Source: Betaproteobacteria bacterium (GTDB lineage: Bacteria; Pseudomonadota; Gammaproteobacteria; Burkholderiales; Casimicrobiaceae). From it: a DNA stretch of 64,000 nucleotides. This document shows, piece by piece, positions 35,548-44,694 of the stretch. The notes below the pieces were generated by a model. That model was not told where the DNA came from, made no database searches, and saw only the letters and a list, made by a program, of their open reading frames with translations. A program made the position numbers and the translations under genes. The first letter of the stretch is position 1. Each line of letters opens with the position of its first letter. The stretch is from contig JAAFJA010000014.1 in NCBI GenBank assembly GCA_013298765.1, positions 42,341 to 106,340 on the forward strand, in the 5' to 3' direction.

Positions 35548-38500
35548 ATGGGCGTTCGAGTCTTTCGCACACACTCCCATCCATTCATGCGCTTGCACGC
35601 TCCTTTCATTCGCCTTCCGTTTGCCTGCGACCCCGCTCGTTTGGTCGCAGAAGTCCGGGGCCTAGATCGCGGATTTTGGCGTGCGCATCCTGAGGGTCAC
35701 GAAGGCAACACAGCGCTTCCGCTTGTCGCGCTCAACGGGAATTTAGATGACGACGGTGTCGCGGGCCCCATGCGGCCGACGCCGGCGCTCACGCATTGCC
35801 CGTCGATTCAAAACATTTTCGCCGCACTCAACGTGCCGATCGGTCGCTCGCGCTTGATGCGAATCGAGGGCAATGCCGAAGCGACGATGCATGTCGATAC
35901 CAACTACTACTGGCAACGCCGAGTGCGCATTCACGTGCCAGTGATCACAACTCCCAACGTGCAGTTCATTTGCGGCGAGCAAACGATCAATATGAAACCA
36001 GGCGAGTTCTGGATTTTTGATACTTGGCGAATGCACAACGTGATCAATCCCGAACCGACCGAGCGGATTCATTTGGTGATCGATACAGTTGGCTCGCCAG
36101 AGTTTTGGGCGGCGATCGCGCCGGGGCGGAATATCGCGACCCAATTCATCTCACTGGCTGACAAAAGCCTCGCGCCGATCGAATTTGAAACAGAAAACTT
36201 TCCGATCGTGATGTCGCCGGCGGAGCAGCGCGTATTCATCGATTGGCTGCGAGCAGATCTGTTTCACGCCAGCCAAACCGCGTTCGCGCAAGCGGGTGTG
36301 ATGTTCGGCCTGATTGAGCAGTTTCATCGTCAATGGGACACGCTTTGGCAGACACACGAGACGCGTGGAGAAGGCTTCTCGCACTATCGGTCGTTGGCTG
36401 CAAAATTTGCAAACGAAGTCGCGGCGTTTCAAGGCCAGCTACGCTTGGCAAACGGCAGTGATGCTGCGTTTATCGTTAGGCAGTGGCTAGTTTCGCCCGC
36501 AGTGAGCCCGCATCTCGCGAGCGCTTATGCAAGCCCGAAGTCAGGGACGCCCGCGACACCGACGGCGGGCACGTCAACAACGACGTCCGCCGCAACCTCC
36601 GGAAATGAATGGCCCTTGACGGATTCTCCGGATTCAATAGCGCTAGACAAAGATTTTGGTGAGTCTTCGAATTCGAGAGTTATCGCGCCGCTGCCCAAAT
36701 ATATTAATGCGATGGAGGCGAAGCCTGAATCTGCTTCACGTAACACTCGGTTTGATCGACCTGTGTTTATCGTTGCCACCCCGCGCTCGGGCTCGAGCTT
36801 ACTTTTTGAAACGCTCGCGAAGTCCCCCGACTTCAGTACCGTCGGTGGCGAAGCGCATGGCTTCTTCGAACGATTTGATGCGCTCAATCCCGCGCGGCAC
36901 GGCTGGCAATCAAATCGCGCGGGCGCTCATCTGGCAACGCCGCAGCTCATCTCAATGCTCGAGAGTGTGCTTCTCACAGCGGTGCAGGATCGCCACGGAA
37001 AACTCGTGCCCGCCTCGAATGCGCCGTTTCGCTTTCTTGAGAAGACGCCGAAAAACGCGCTTCGAATTCCGTTTCTGAAAGCCGCTTTTCCCAACGCGCG
37101 TTTCATCTATCTCTATCGCGAGCCGCGCGACAACGTGAGCAGCATCATCGATGCGTGGAAGAGTGGTCGGTTTGTGACGTACCCGCAGCTTCCCGGATGG
37201 TCGCCGCTGCAGCCCTATCGCTGGTCGCTCGCGCTTACCCCCGGCTGGCGCGACTGGGTGGGCGCACCGCTCGGTGAAATCGCCGCACGACAGTGGGCGG
37301 GTGTAAATCAAACGATTCTCGACGACCTCGCAACCCTCGCTCCACACGATTGGTGCGCAGTCGACTACCACGATTTTCTGGAGAATACTGAAGCGGTTGT
37401 GAAGCGGCTCTGCGCCTTTTCCGAGGTAGGCTGGGATCAAGACCTCTCCGCCCCGCTGCCGTATTCACAACACACCTTGACCGCGCCAGACGCAAACAAA
37501 TGGCGGCGAAACGCGGATGCGCTCTACGCAGCGTGGTCGCTCGTCGAACCTATCGCCGAGCGCGCCCGGAAAGTCGTCGGCAACGTTGTAGTCCGTCGCC
37601 TTGATGAGCCGATGAGCGAACCCGTCGCACCCTCGGCATCGACCACCGACGAAGCTACGCTCGCGCGTCGCCCAGCAATCGCATCGCCCGGCGTCATCAC
37701 GCCCGCCCACGAGCATCCGTTCAGCAGCACACCATCGCCGAACTTGGGCCACGTTCTGCAGCAGCTTCGCGTTTCCGTCGCGGTGAGCACCTACCAATCG
37801 AACCAACTGCTCTTTCTCCGCTCGCGCGGCAATCAGCTGAATACCCACTTTGTCAGTTTCCCGCGGCCGATGGGCATGGTCAGCGACGGTCATCGCCTCT
37901 TCCTTGGTACGAACACTGAAGTCATCGAATTTCGAAACATGCCGGACGTTGGAATGCGTCGCGACGACAAACCCGACGCGGTGTTCGTGCCACGCGTCAC
38001 ACATGCGACAGGCGAGATCGACATTCATGAACTGGGCCTGTCCAGGAAAGAACTTTGGGCGGTGAACACCCGTTTCTCGTGCCTTGCAACGATTGACTAC
38101 GATCACAGTTTCGTACCGCAATGGCGCCCGCCTTTCGTTACAGGTTACTCGACGGACGATCGCTGCCACTTAAACGGACTCGCCATGGTCAACGGCCATC
38201 CGAAGTACGTCACCGCGCTCGGCGAATGCGATCACGCACGCGGTTGGCGCGACAACAAGGCGTTCGGCGGCATACTGATGGATGTCGACACAAAGCAGGT
38301 TTTGATTCGCGGGCTGTCGATGCCGCATTCGCCGCGTTGGTATCGTGACAAACTCTGGTTTCTCGAATCTGGCTATGGCGCACTGTGCACGTTGGATCGA
38401 AAGACGAGCGAAAAGAAAACCATAGCGACCCTGCCCGGCTTCACTCGCGGTTTGGATTTCTACGGTCCTTTCGCATTCATCGGCTTGAGTCAGGTCCGCG

Positions 38501-38775
38501 AAACCGCCTCGTTCTCGGGCATACCCATCACTGAGATGGACGTGGAGCGAACCAGCGGCGTGTACATCGTCAATATTGAAACAGGCGAAACTGCCGCTTG
38601 GCTGCGCTTCAACAAGTCGTTGCAAGAAGTGTTTGCTGTGAACGTACTTGCGGGCATGCAATGGCCTGAGCTGCTCACGCGCGATGATCCGATGGTCGGC
38701 ACGAGCTACGCGTTGCCCTCTGCGGCACTGAAAGACGTCAAGGCGGCGCCACCGGCTCCAAAAGTAGATCGTTGA
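35548..38775 (+). CDS. three-domain fusion: Asp/Asn beta-hydroxylase-like, sulfotransferase, TIGR03032-like
   Basis: A 1075-residue cytoplasmic protein without signal peptide. Domain 1 (about 1-210) is cupin-like: MHVDTNYYW (H115, D117), RVRIHVPVI (H129), GEFWIFDTWRMHNVINPEP (H163) and TERIHLVID (R173), the pattern of aspartyl/asparaginyl beta-hydroxylases, which are Fe(II)/2-oxoglutarate enzymes. A Ser/Thr/Pro-rich linker spans ~330-400. Domain 2 (~404-690) is a sulfotransferase: the 5'-phosphosulfate loop is FIVATPRSGSSLLFETL and the 3'-phosphate motif is YLYREPRDNVSSIIDAW. Domain 3 (~735-1060), with SVAVSTYQSNQLLFLRSRG and HLNGLAMVNGHPKYVTALGE, resembles TIGR03032 proteins of unknown function. 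An alternative start is ATG at 35587. The nearby cysD-cysNC could supply PAPS. Substrate unknown. Confidence 0.8.
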   Translation: MGVRVFRTHSHPFMRLHAPFIRLPFACDPARLVAEVRGLDRGFWRAHPEGHEGNTALPLVALNGNLDDDGVAGPMRPTPALTHCPSIQNIFAALNVPIGRSRLMRIEGNAEATMHVDTNYYWQRRVRIHVPVITTPNVQFICGEQTINMKPGEFWIFDTWRMHNVINPEPTERIHLVIDTVGSPEFWAAIAPGRNIATQFISLADKSLAPIEFETENFPIVMSPAEQRVFIDWLRADLFHASQTAFAQAGVMFGLIEQFHRQWDTLWQTHETRGEGFSHYRSLAAKFANEVAAFQGQLRLANGSDAAFIVRQWLVSPAVSPHLASAYASPKSGTPATPTAGTSTTTSAATSGNEWPLTDSPDSIALDKDFGESSNSRVIAPLPKYINAMEAKPESASRNTRFDRPVFIVATPRSGSSLLFETLAKSPDFSTVGGEAHGFFERFDALNPARHGWQSNRAGAHLATPQLISMLESVLLTAVQDRHGKLVPASNAPFRFLEKTPKNALRIPFLKAAFPNARFIYLYREPRDNVSSIIDAWKSGRFVTYPQLPGWSPLQPYRWSLALTPGWRDWVGAPLGEIAARQWAGVNQTILDDLATLAPHDWCAVDYHDFLENTEAVVKRLCAFSEVGWDQDLSAPLPYSQHTLTAPDANKWRRNADALYAAWSLVEPIAERARKVVGNVVVRRLDEPMSEPVAPSASTTDEATLARRPAIASPGVITPAHEHPFSSTPSPNLGHVLQQLRVSVAVSTYQSNQLLFLRSRGNQLNTHFVSFPRPMGMVSDGHRLFLGTNTEVIEFRNMPDVGMRRDDKPDAVFVPRVTHATGEIDIHELGLSRKELWAVNTRFSCLATIDYDHSFVPQWRPPFVTGYSTDDRCHLNGLAMVNGHPKYVTALGECDHARGWRDNKAFGGILMDVDTKQVLIRGLSMPHSPRWYRDKLWFLESGYGALCTLDRKTSEKKTIATLPGFTRGLDFYGPFAFIGLSQVRETASFSGIPITEMDVERTSGVYIVNIETGETAAWLRFNKSLQEVFAVNVLAGMQWPELLTRDDPMVGTSYALPSAALKDVKAAPPAPKVDR

Positions 38776-38956
38776 TCACGCCCAAACGTTGCGCTGAGAC
38801 ACGCTCGAAATTGCGTCGAACTCGATGTGTCATTTACACCCATGCTGATGTCATTTTGCTGCGCCTCTCGCAGTCGCGACAACGGGTCCGGTTTCCCTCA
38901 GCGAAAATCGGAAGCCAGATAAGTACCCGCTCTGGGCAAAAACAGGAACGATCAGC

Positions 38957-41311
38957 GTGCAACCTAAGCCCACTCTTTTAAAACGCCCCCTCACCGTTGC
39001 GCTCGCGAGCTTTGGCCTGTTCGCTGCCGTGCATTCGGCGCACGCGGCGACTTACACAGTCAGCAATACCAATGATTCAGGTTCGGGTAGCTTGCGCGAC
39101 GCTATTGCCCAGGCGAACGCGAATCCCGGCGCAGACACGATTGTCTTTAGCGGCGTAAGTGGCACGATTACCCTCACCAGTGGGGAATTGACCATCACCG
39201 ATAGCGTCACCATCACTGGCCCTGGCGCAGGAAGCCTCGCTATTAGCGGTAATAACGCATCGCGAGTTTTCACGCTTCCAAACGTTGCGGGTTCTTCGAC
39301 AACGATTAGCGACCTCTCCATCGTTAATGGTGCCGCCACGAATGGCGCGGGCATGCTGATCGGTAGTGGCACGAATACCCTAAGCCGCGTTCGCTTCGCC
39401 AATAACACCGCGAGCGGAAAAGGTGGCGCGATACACGCTGACGGCTTCGAGATGTCGCTCTCGGTCAGTGATTGCACGTTCAGCGGCAACAGTGCCACTG
39501 TGATGGGTGGCGCGATTTACATTGAAGATACGGATACGGATCCGGCGCGGTCTGTTGTGAGCATTGCACGATCAGTTTTCACGGGTAACGCCTCTGGCAG
39601 AGGCGGCGCGATTTATTTGTATGATCCTGACGGCAACGTCACTATTGATCAATCAGTGTTCTCGAACAACAGTGCGACCATAAGCGGCGGTGCAATCCAA
39701 CTCTACTCGTTTGATGGCAACCCGACCTTTACCATCTCGAATAGTGTTTTCGCTGGAAATACAGCGCCCGTTGGCGGCGCAATATTTTTGGATGAGATCG
39801 ATACGCCGATGCTGGTCGTGAACTCAACGTTTACTGGCAACTCGGCAACAGGTGGGGTTGGCGGTGCGATTGCCCTTAACCTTACTCAGGGGGCTGCAAG
39901 CCTCACGATCCGCGAAACAACAATCGTCGGTAACAGCGCAACATCAAACGGCGGTGGTATATCGAGTACAGGCGCTAGCGTCGTTCCCTTCACGTTGGTC
40001 AACACGGTGCTTGCTGGAAATTCGGCTCCTGCGAGCCCCGACGCCGGCGGGACTCACAATCTAAGCGCCACCAATTCGCTGATCCAGTCAACCACCCTTT
40101 CGGTCACCAATAATGGTGGTGTCCTGCAAAACACTGCGGCAAACATTGGCACCCTTGCGGCCAACAATGGCCCGAGCGTGGGCGCGCCCGGCTTCACGGC
40201 CGTACTGCAAACCATGCTTCCTAACCCAGGAAGCCCATTGATTGACGCGGGAACCGCGACCGGGGTGCAGACGACCGATCAACGTGGGGTCGGTTTTCCT
40301 CGCGTCGTTGGTTCCGCGCCAGACATCGGGGCCGCCGAACTCGAGGAATTCCAGATCACCGAGGTGATCGCACCAGTTGGCGGTGGGACCTTGGTTTGCA
40401 CGCCAGACCCCGTGCGCCGTGGTAGTAGCACCACATGCGTTGCCACCCCGAGTGCTGGCTATTCGTTCGTAAGCCAGACGGGCGACTGTTCGTCGACCAC
40501 CGCGTCGTGCACGATTTCAAACGTGACCTCTGCAAAAACGGTCACGGCGAACTTCGCCCTGAATTCCTATCCAGTCACGGAAGTCATCGCCCCAGTGGGC
40601 GGTGGCACGTTGGTCTGCATGCCGGATCCGGTTCCGCACGGCAGTAGCACCACGTGTGCGGCGACGCCGAGTGTTGGCTATTCGTTCGTAAGCCAGACGG
40701 GCGACTGTTCGTCGACCACCGCGTCGTGCACGATTTCGAACGTAACCTCTGCAAAAACGGTCACTGCGAACTTCGCCCTGAATTCCTATCCAGTCACGGA
40801 AGTCATCGCCCCAGTGGGTGGTGGCACGTTGGTCTGCACGCCCGATCCGGTTCCGCACGGCAGTAGCACCACGTGTGCGGCGACGCCGAGTGTTGGCTAT
40901 TCGTTCGTAAGCCAGACGGGCGACTGTGCGTCGACAACCGCGTCGTGCACGATTTCAAACGTCACTTCTGCGAGGACGGTTACGGCGAATTTTGCACAGA
41001 ACGCGTATCCGATTACCGTAAATGTAGGCCCGATAGTTGGTGGGAGCGTGCTCTGTACACCGAATCCGGTTGCGCACGGCCAAACCGCGACCTGTACTGC
41101 CACTGCAAGCTTTGGTTACACATTTGTGGGTTTCTCCGGCGACTGCAGTGGTTCCACTTGTACCTTGTCGAATGTCACGGGGAGTCGCACGGTAAATGCG
41201 ACGTTCAGCGCCATCCCGCCCGCAGTCGTCTCCGTGTTTTCTGGCCTATACGCCTTCATCATGGTGGGAATCATCGGCTTGGCCGCAGGCTTGCGTAGAC
41301 GCTACAAGTAG
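38957..41311 (+). CDS. secreted right-handed beta-helix protein with C-terminal repeats and anchor
   Basis: A 784-residue secreted protein. A signal peptide (RPLTVALASFGLFAAVHSAH, cleaved near HAA) is followed by YTVSNTNDSGSGSLRDAIAQ, the start seen in many beta-helix surface proteins. Residues ~60-465 are beta-helix turns with repeating GGAI and SVFSNNSA-type stretches. Then come three near-identical 73-residue repeats and a divergent fourth. The C-terminus has a hydrophobic segment (LYAFIMVGIIGLAAGL) then RRRYK, an anchor shaped like the IPTL/PEP-CTERM sorting signals but without a clear PEP or IPTL box. Start is GTG at 38957. It is downstream of the fusion gene by 181 bp. It may be an adhesin or surface enzyme. 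Confidence 0.8.
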   Translation: MQPKPTLLKRPLTVALASFGLFAAVHSAHAATYTVSNTNDSGSGSLRDAIAQANANPGADTIVFSGVSGTITLTSGELTITDSVTITGPGAGSLAISGNNASRVFTLPNVAGSSTTISDLSIVNGAATNGAGMLIGSGTNTLSRVRFANNTASGKGGAIHADGFEMSLSVSDCTFSGNSATVMGGAIYIEDTDTDPARSVVSIARSVFTGNASGRGGAIYLYDPDGNVTIDQSVFSNNSATISGGAIQLYSFDGNPTFTISNSVFAGNTAPVGGAIFLDEIDTPMLVVNSTFTGNSATGGVGGAIALNLTQGAASLTIRETTIVGNSATSNGGGISSTGASVVPFTLVNTVLAGNSAPASPDAGGTHNLSATNSLIQSTTLSVTNNGGVLQNTAANIGTLAANNGPSVGAPGFTAVLQTMLPNPGSPLIDAGTATGVQTTDQRGVGFPRVVGSAPDIGAAELEEFQITEVIAPVGGGTLVCTPDPVRRGSSTTCVATPSAGYSFVSQTGDCSSTTASCTISNVTSAKTVTANFALNSYPVTEVIAPVGGGTLVCMPDPVPHGSSTTCAATPSVGYSFVSQTGDCSSTTASCTISNVTSAKTVTANFALNSYPVTEVIAPVGGGTLVCTPDPVPHGSSTTCAATPSVGYSFVSQTGDCASTTASCTISNVTSARTVTANFAQNAYPITVNVGPIVGGSVLCTPNPVAHGQTATCTATASFGYTFVGFSGDCSGSTCTLSNVTGSRTVNATFSAIPPAVVSVFSGLYAFIMVGIIGLAAGLRRRYK
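40361..41017 (+). repeat. three tandem 219-bp coding repeats
   Basis: Units start at 40361, 40580 and 40799, exactly 219 bp apart; the second and third differ at only a few bases, the first at more. Each encodes EVIAPVGGGTLVC...ANFALNSYPVT. A fourth, diverged unit follows to about 41210. Recent in-frame duplication is the simple explanation. Confidence 0.9.
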
Positions 41312-41504
41312 GTCCCCAAGAACATTGCACCGTGTCGAAGTTTCTCGCAGATGTTCGGTGCCACGTTGCTGGAACGCGAGACGGTATTTGCGCCGAAACC
41401 CAAGTTGCACACATTCGGGGTAGTTCGCGGTCAGGTAGACGCTGCGTTTCGCGTTATGCGGGCGACTCATGCGCACGTGTGGCGGGCGAGCGAGGCGCCT
41501 AAAG

Positions 41505-43376
41505 CTAACGCTTGCTCTGCCGTTCGAGCGCAACGGAGACTAGGCGCTCAGCAGCTTGTTCGGCTGAAGTTTGTGTTGTGTCAATGTGGACGTCAGCCGC
41601 TGTTGGTGGCTCGTAGGGCGAATCAATCCCCGTAAAGTTCGAAAGGTCTCCGGAGCGTGCTTTCCGATAGAGGCCTTTAGGATCGCGCGTTTCAGCCACC
41701 GCGAGCGGCGCATCCACGAATACTTCGCAAAACTCGTGCGCTGCAAATTTAGATCTCGCCATTGCACGTTCCGCGGCAAACGGCGAGATGAACGAGACGA
41801 TCACAATGAGTCCGGCGTCAACCATTAGCCGCGCCACTTCCGCGACGCGGCGAATGTTCTCGATTCGATCCGCTTCGGTGAAACCCAAATCGCGATTCAA
41901 GCCGTGGCGCACGTTATCGCCGTCTAGGATGTAAGTGTGCTTGCCGAGCGCGTGAAGTTTTTGTTCAAGTAGATTTGCGATGGTTGATTTGCCCGCACCG
42001 GAGAGCCCCGTCATCCAAAACACCATAGGCACTTGCCGCAGCGAATGGGCGCGCGCGCCCTGACTCACCGAAAGAGCCTGCCAACGAAGATTTTGCGAGC
42101 GACGCAAGGCAAAGCGAATCATGCCTGCGGCTACCGTTGCATTCGTGTCGCGATCAATCACAATGAAGCTACCAGTGGCGCTGTTCTCCGAGTACGCATC
42201 TGCGGCAATGGGTGCCGCGAGACTCAATACACACACACCAATCTCATTGAGCACGAGTGAGTTTGTCGCGAGGCGCTCTAACGAATTCACATCAAGTTTG
42301 TACTTTGGTTCGGCAAGTGTGGCAATTAGCGTGCGCGCCCCGATCTTTACAGAATAAGCACGTCCGGGCACGAGCGGCGACTCGCCCATCCAAACGAGAT
42401 CCACCTCGAACTGGTCCGCAATCGTTGCTGGGGCATCGGGGGAGACGAGTAAGTCGCCACGTCCCACATCGATTTCATGGTTAAGCGTTAAGGTCACGCT
42501 TTGCCCACTAGTGGCCTTATCGTTCGATTCGCCCTCCCAGGTAACGATTTGCGCGACCGTGCTCGTAGCCCCGGAAGGCTGCACGACAATCGCATCTCCG
42601 ACCGCAATTTGACCGCTCAACATGCGTCCGGCGTAGCCGCGAAACTGCGAATTAGGACGAATCGCGTGCTGTACCAAGAAGCGCAGCGGTTTCTTCGTTG
42701 ATGCAACACGATTGGCGCTCGCTTCGAGCAACGTTAGCAGCGTGCCGCCCGAGTACCACGGTGTGTGGCTGGACGCACGACACACGTTGTCGCCGGTGAG
42801 CGCGGACAGCGGGATTGCGTGGAGCGAATCAATGCCAACCGAAGTTGCGTAGGCGTGAAATGACGCTTCAATCGAAGTAAAGACCGATTCACTGAAATCC
42901 AGCAAGTCGAGCTTGTTCACCGCGAGCAAGACCCGCCGCACACCGAGCAAGGCAAGGATATTGGTGTGTCGTCGCGTTTGTTGTAAGACACCTTTCGTTG
43001 CGTCAACCAAGATGATCGCAACATCAGCGTGGGATGCGCCAGTCACCATATTGCGTGTGTACTGCTCGTGCCCTGGCGAATCAATCAGAACGAATTTCTG
43101 CGTCGCGGTCGAAAAATATCGATACGCCACATCGATTGTGATGCCTTGCTCGCGTTCATGGGAAAGACCGTCTACGAGTAGCGCCAAATCGAGCTGATCG
43201 CCTTGCGTGCCAAAACGTTTTGAGTCGCGCGAGAGTGCCTCAAGTTGATCGCTTGGGATCGCGTTGGCGTCGAAGAGCAGCCTGCCAATAAGCGTGCTCT
43301 TGCCGTCGTCTACGCTGCCACAGGTGACGACGGAAACGACTGCGGCAGTTGTTGAATCCGCTTGTGAGTCGTTCAT
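41505..43376 (-). CDS. cysNC: bifunctional sulfate adenylyltransferase subunit 1 / adenylylsulfate kinase
   Basis: A 623-residue fusion. Residues 1-~440 are CysN, the GTPase of ATP sulfurylase: [49 protein letters not shown] and [10 protein letters not shown]. Residues ~449-623 are CysC, the kinase that turns APS into [24 protein letters not shown] and [18 protein letters not shown], with [12 protein letters not shown]. Its ATG overlaps the cysD stop (ATGA). No cysH, cysI, cysJ or cysG lies near, so the PAPS made here may feed sulfonation rather than only assimilation; that is inference. Confidence 0.93.
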   Translation of the reverse strand: MNDSQADSTTAAVVSVVTCGSVDDGKSTLIGRLLFDANAIPSDQLEALSRDSKRFGTQGDQLDLALLVDGLSHEREQGITIDVAYRYFSTATQKFVLIDSPGHEQYTRNMVTGASHADVAIILVDATKGVLQQTRRHTNILALLGVRRVLLAVNKLDLLDFSESVFTSIEASFHAYATSVGIDSLHAIPLSALTGDNVCRASSHTPWYSGGTLLTLLEASANRVASTKKPLRFLVQHAIRPNSQFRGYAGRMLSGQIAVGDAIVVQPSGATSTVAQIVTWEGESNDKATSGQSVTLTLNHEIDVGRGDLLVSPDAPATIADQFEVDLVWMGESPLVPGRAYSVKIGARTLIATLAEPKYKLDVNSLERLATNSLVLNEIGVCVLSLAAPIAADAYSENSATGSFIVIDRDTNATVAAGMIRFALRRSQNLRWQALSVSQGARAHSLRQVPMVFWMTGLSGAGKSTIANLLEQKLHALGKHTYILDGDNVRHGLNRDLGFTEADRIENIRRVAEVARLMVDAGLIVIVSFISPFAAERAMARSKFAAHEFCEVFVDAPLAVAETRDPKGLYRKARSGDLSNFTGIDSPYEPPTAADVHIDTTQTSAEQAAERLVSVALERQSKR

Positions 43377-44284
43377 CAGAAGTAGCCCTCACGCTTTTTC
43401 TTTTCCATCGAAAACGCGCTGTCCCGATCGATCATGCGACCCTGCCGTTCGGAATACCTTGAGGTTTCCAGCTCGCGAATGATGTCGCCCACTGTCATCG
43501 CGGTTGAATCTACGGCGCCGGAGAGCGGGTAGCACCCGAGCGTCCGGAAACGCACCTGCCGCAACTGCGGCGCTTCGCCTGGTGCGAGAGGCATCCGGTC
43601 GTCATCCACCATGATCCAGGCTCCGTCTCGCTCTACGACTGGCCTTGGTTTCGCGAAATAAAGCGGTACGACGGGTAGTGATTCGGCGTCGATGTAGCGC
43701 CACACATCGAGCTCGGTCCAGTTCGAAAGAGGAAAGACGCGGATGCTCTCCCCACGGCGCTTGTTGGCGTTGTAGAGTCGCCACAGTTCCGGCCGCTGCA
43801 TACGCGGATCCCACTGGTGCGTCGCGTTGCGGAAGGAAAAGACACGCTCCTTTGCGCGCGAAGCTTCCTCATCTCTGCGGGCCCCACCGAATGCACAGTC
43901 AAATCGATGTTCGTCTAATGCCTGTTTTAAGCCCTGCGTTTTCCAAACATCGGTGTGATGAGCCGAGCCGTGATCAAAGGGATTAATCGCATGCTCGATT
44001 CCAAAGGGATTTTGATGGACATGCATCGTGATGCCCGGCTGCGCGGCGATTTGCGCGCGAAACGCGATCATGTCGCGAAATTTCCACGTTGTGTCCACGT
44101 GCAAAAGTGGGAAAGGCAGCGGCGCAGGGTAGAAAGCACGCTGCGCGAGGCGCAGCAAAACGGAGCTGTCTTTACCAATGGAGTACAGCAGCACCGGCCT
44201 CTCGCACTCGGCGACTGCTTCGCGGATGATGTCTACCGATTCGTCGACTAGGCGCGAAAGATAGGTGTCTCGCATGCGTTTCAT
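43376..44284 (-). CDS. cysD: sulfate adenylyltransferase subunit 2
   Basis: A 302-residue PP-loop ATP pyrophosphatase that forms APS from ATP and sulfate, driven by CysN. The PP loop is [20 protein letters not shown], followed by [19 protein letters not shown] and the C-terminal [18 protein letters not shown]. The long upstream frame is discarded; ATG at 44284 (or 44275) fits the family start [20 protein letters not shown]. It is translated with cysNC, with a 1-bp stop/start overlap. Confidence 0.93.
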   Translation of the reverse strand: MKRMRDTYLSRLVDESVDIIREAVAECERPVLLYSIGKDSSVLLRLAQRAFYPAPLPFPLLHVDTTWKFRDMIAFRAQIAAQPGITMHVHQNPFGIEHAINPFDHGSAHHTDVWKTQGLKQALDEHRFDCAFGGARRDEEASRAKERVFSFRNATHQWDPRMQRPELWRLYNANKRRGESIRVFPLSNWTELDVWRYIDAESLPVVPLYFAKPRPVVERDGAWIMVDDDRMPLAPGEAPQLRQVRFRTLGCYPLSGAVDSTAMTVGDIIRELETSRYSERQGRMIDRDSAFSMEKKKREGYF

Positions 44285-44694
44285 TCTGCGAGAAGCATAC
44301 GTTCTTTCGGAGCGTTTCGAGGCTCGCTTAACCTTGTAGCGGGTGTGCGGTGACAACGCCGCTCGCGCGGCGCATATCGGTGGATTCCCGATTTGACGAG
44401 TCATTGCCGCTGGCGTGCGTCCTCGTAAGGCCAATGTCCGATCGACGACGCAGGCGCGGCGTGAGCTCTTCCCGCTCGTGTTGCATGTCGTAGACACTTC
44501 AGACAGATGTGCGCAATTACAACATCTGGTGGCTGAGCCGATTTTGGACCACAATATCTAGCGTGAGCGATCTACTTTCTGTCGTTTACGTTAGTGTGCG
44601 CTCACCGTCATGCAAGTTAAAGTTAATTCTTAGCTTGCAGCGGCAAGTGCATGATGTTATTTTTCTTCCTGTTTATTCCGCATTCGAGGGCGGC
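44285..44694. other. cysD-fimV divergent intergenic region
   Basis: About 410 bp with no gene I can support. The part near fimV (about 44560-44690) is AT-rich and should hold its promoter. No repeat of the families described elsewhere is present. Confidence 0.5.

Noticed and set aside
40361-41017. Possible CRISPR or non-coding satellite from 219-bp repeats
   Set aside because: The repeats are in frame inside a secreted protein gene and encode a 73-residue domain.
41312-41504. Possible small gene between the beta-helix gene and cysNC on the minus strand (41246-41533)
   Set aside because: It overlaps both flanking genes, has no start signal or domain, and its composition does not resemble neighbouring genes.
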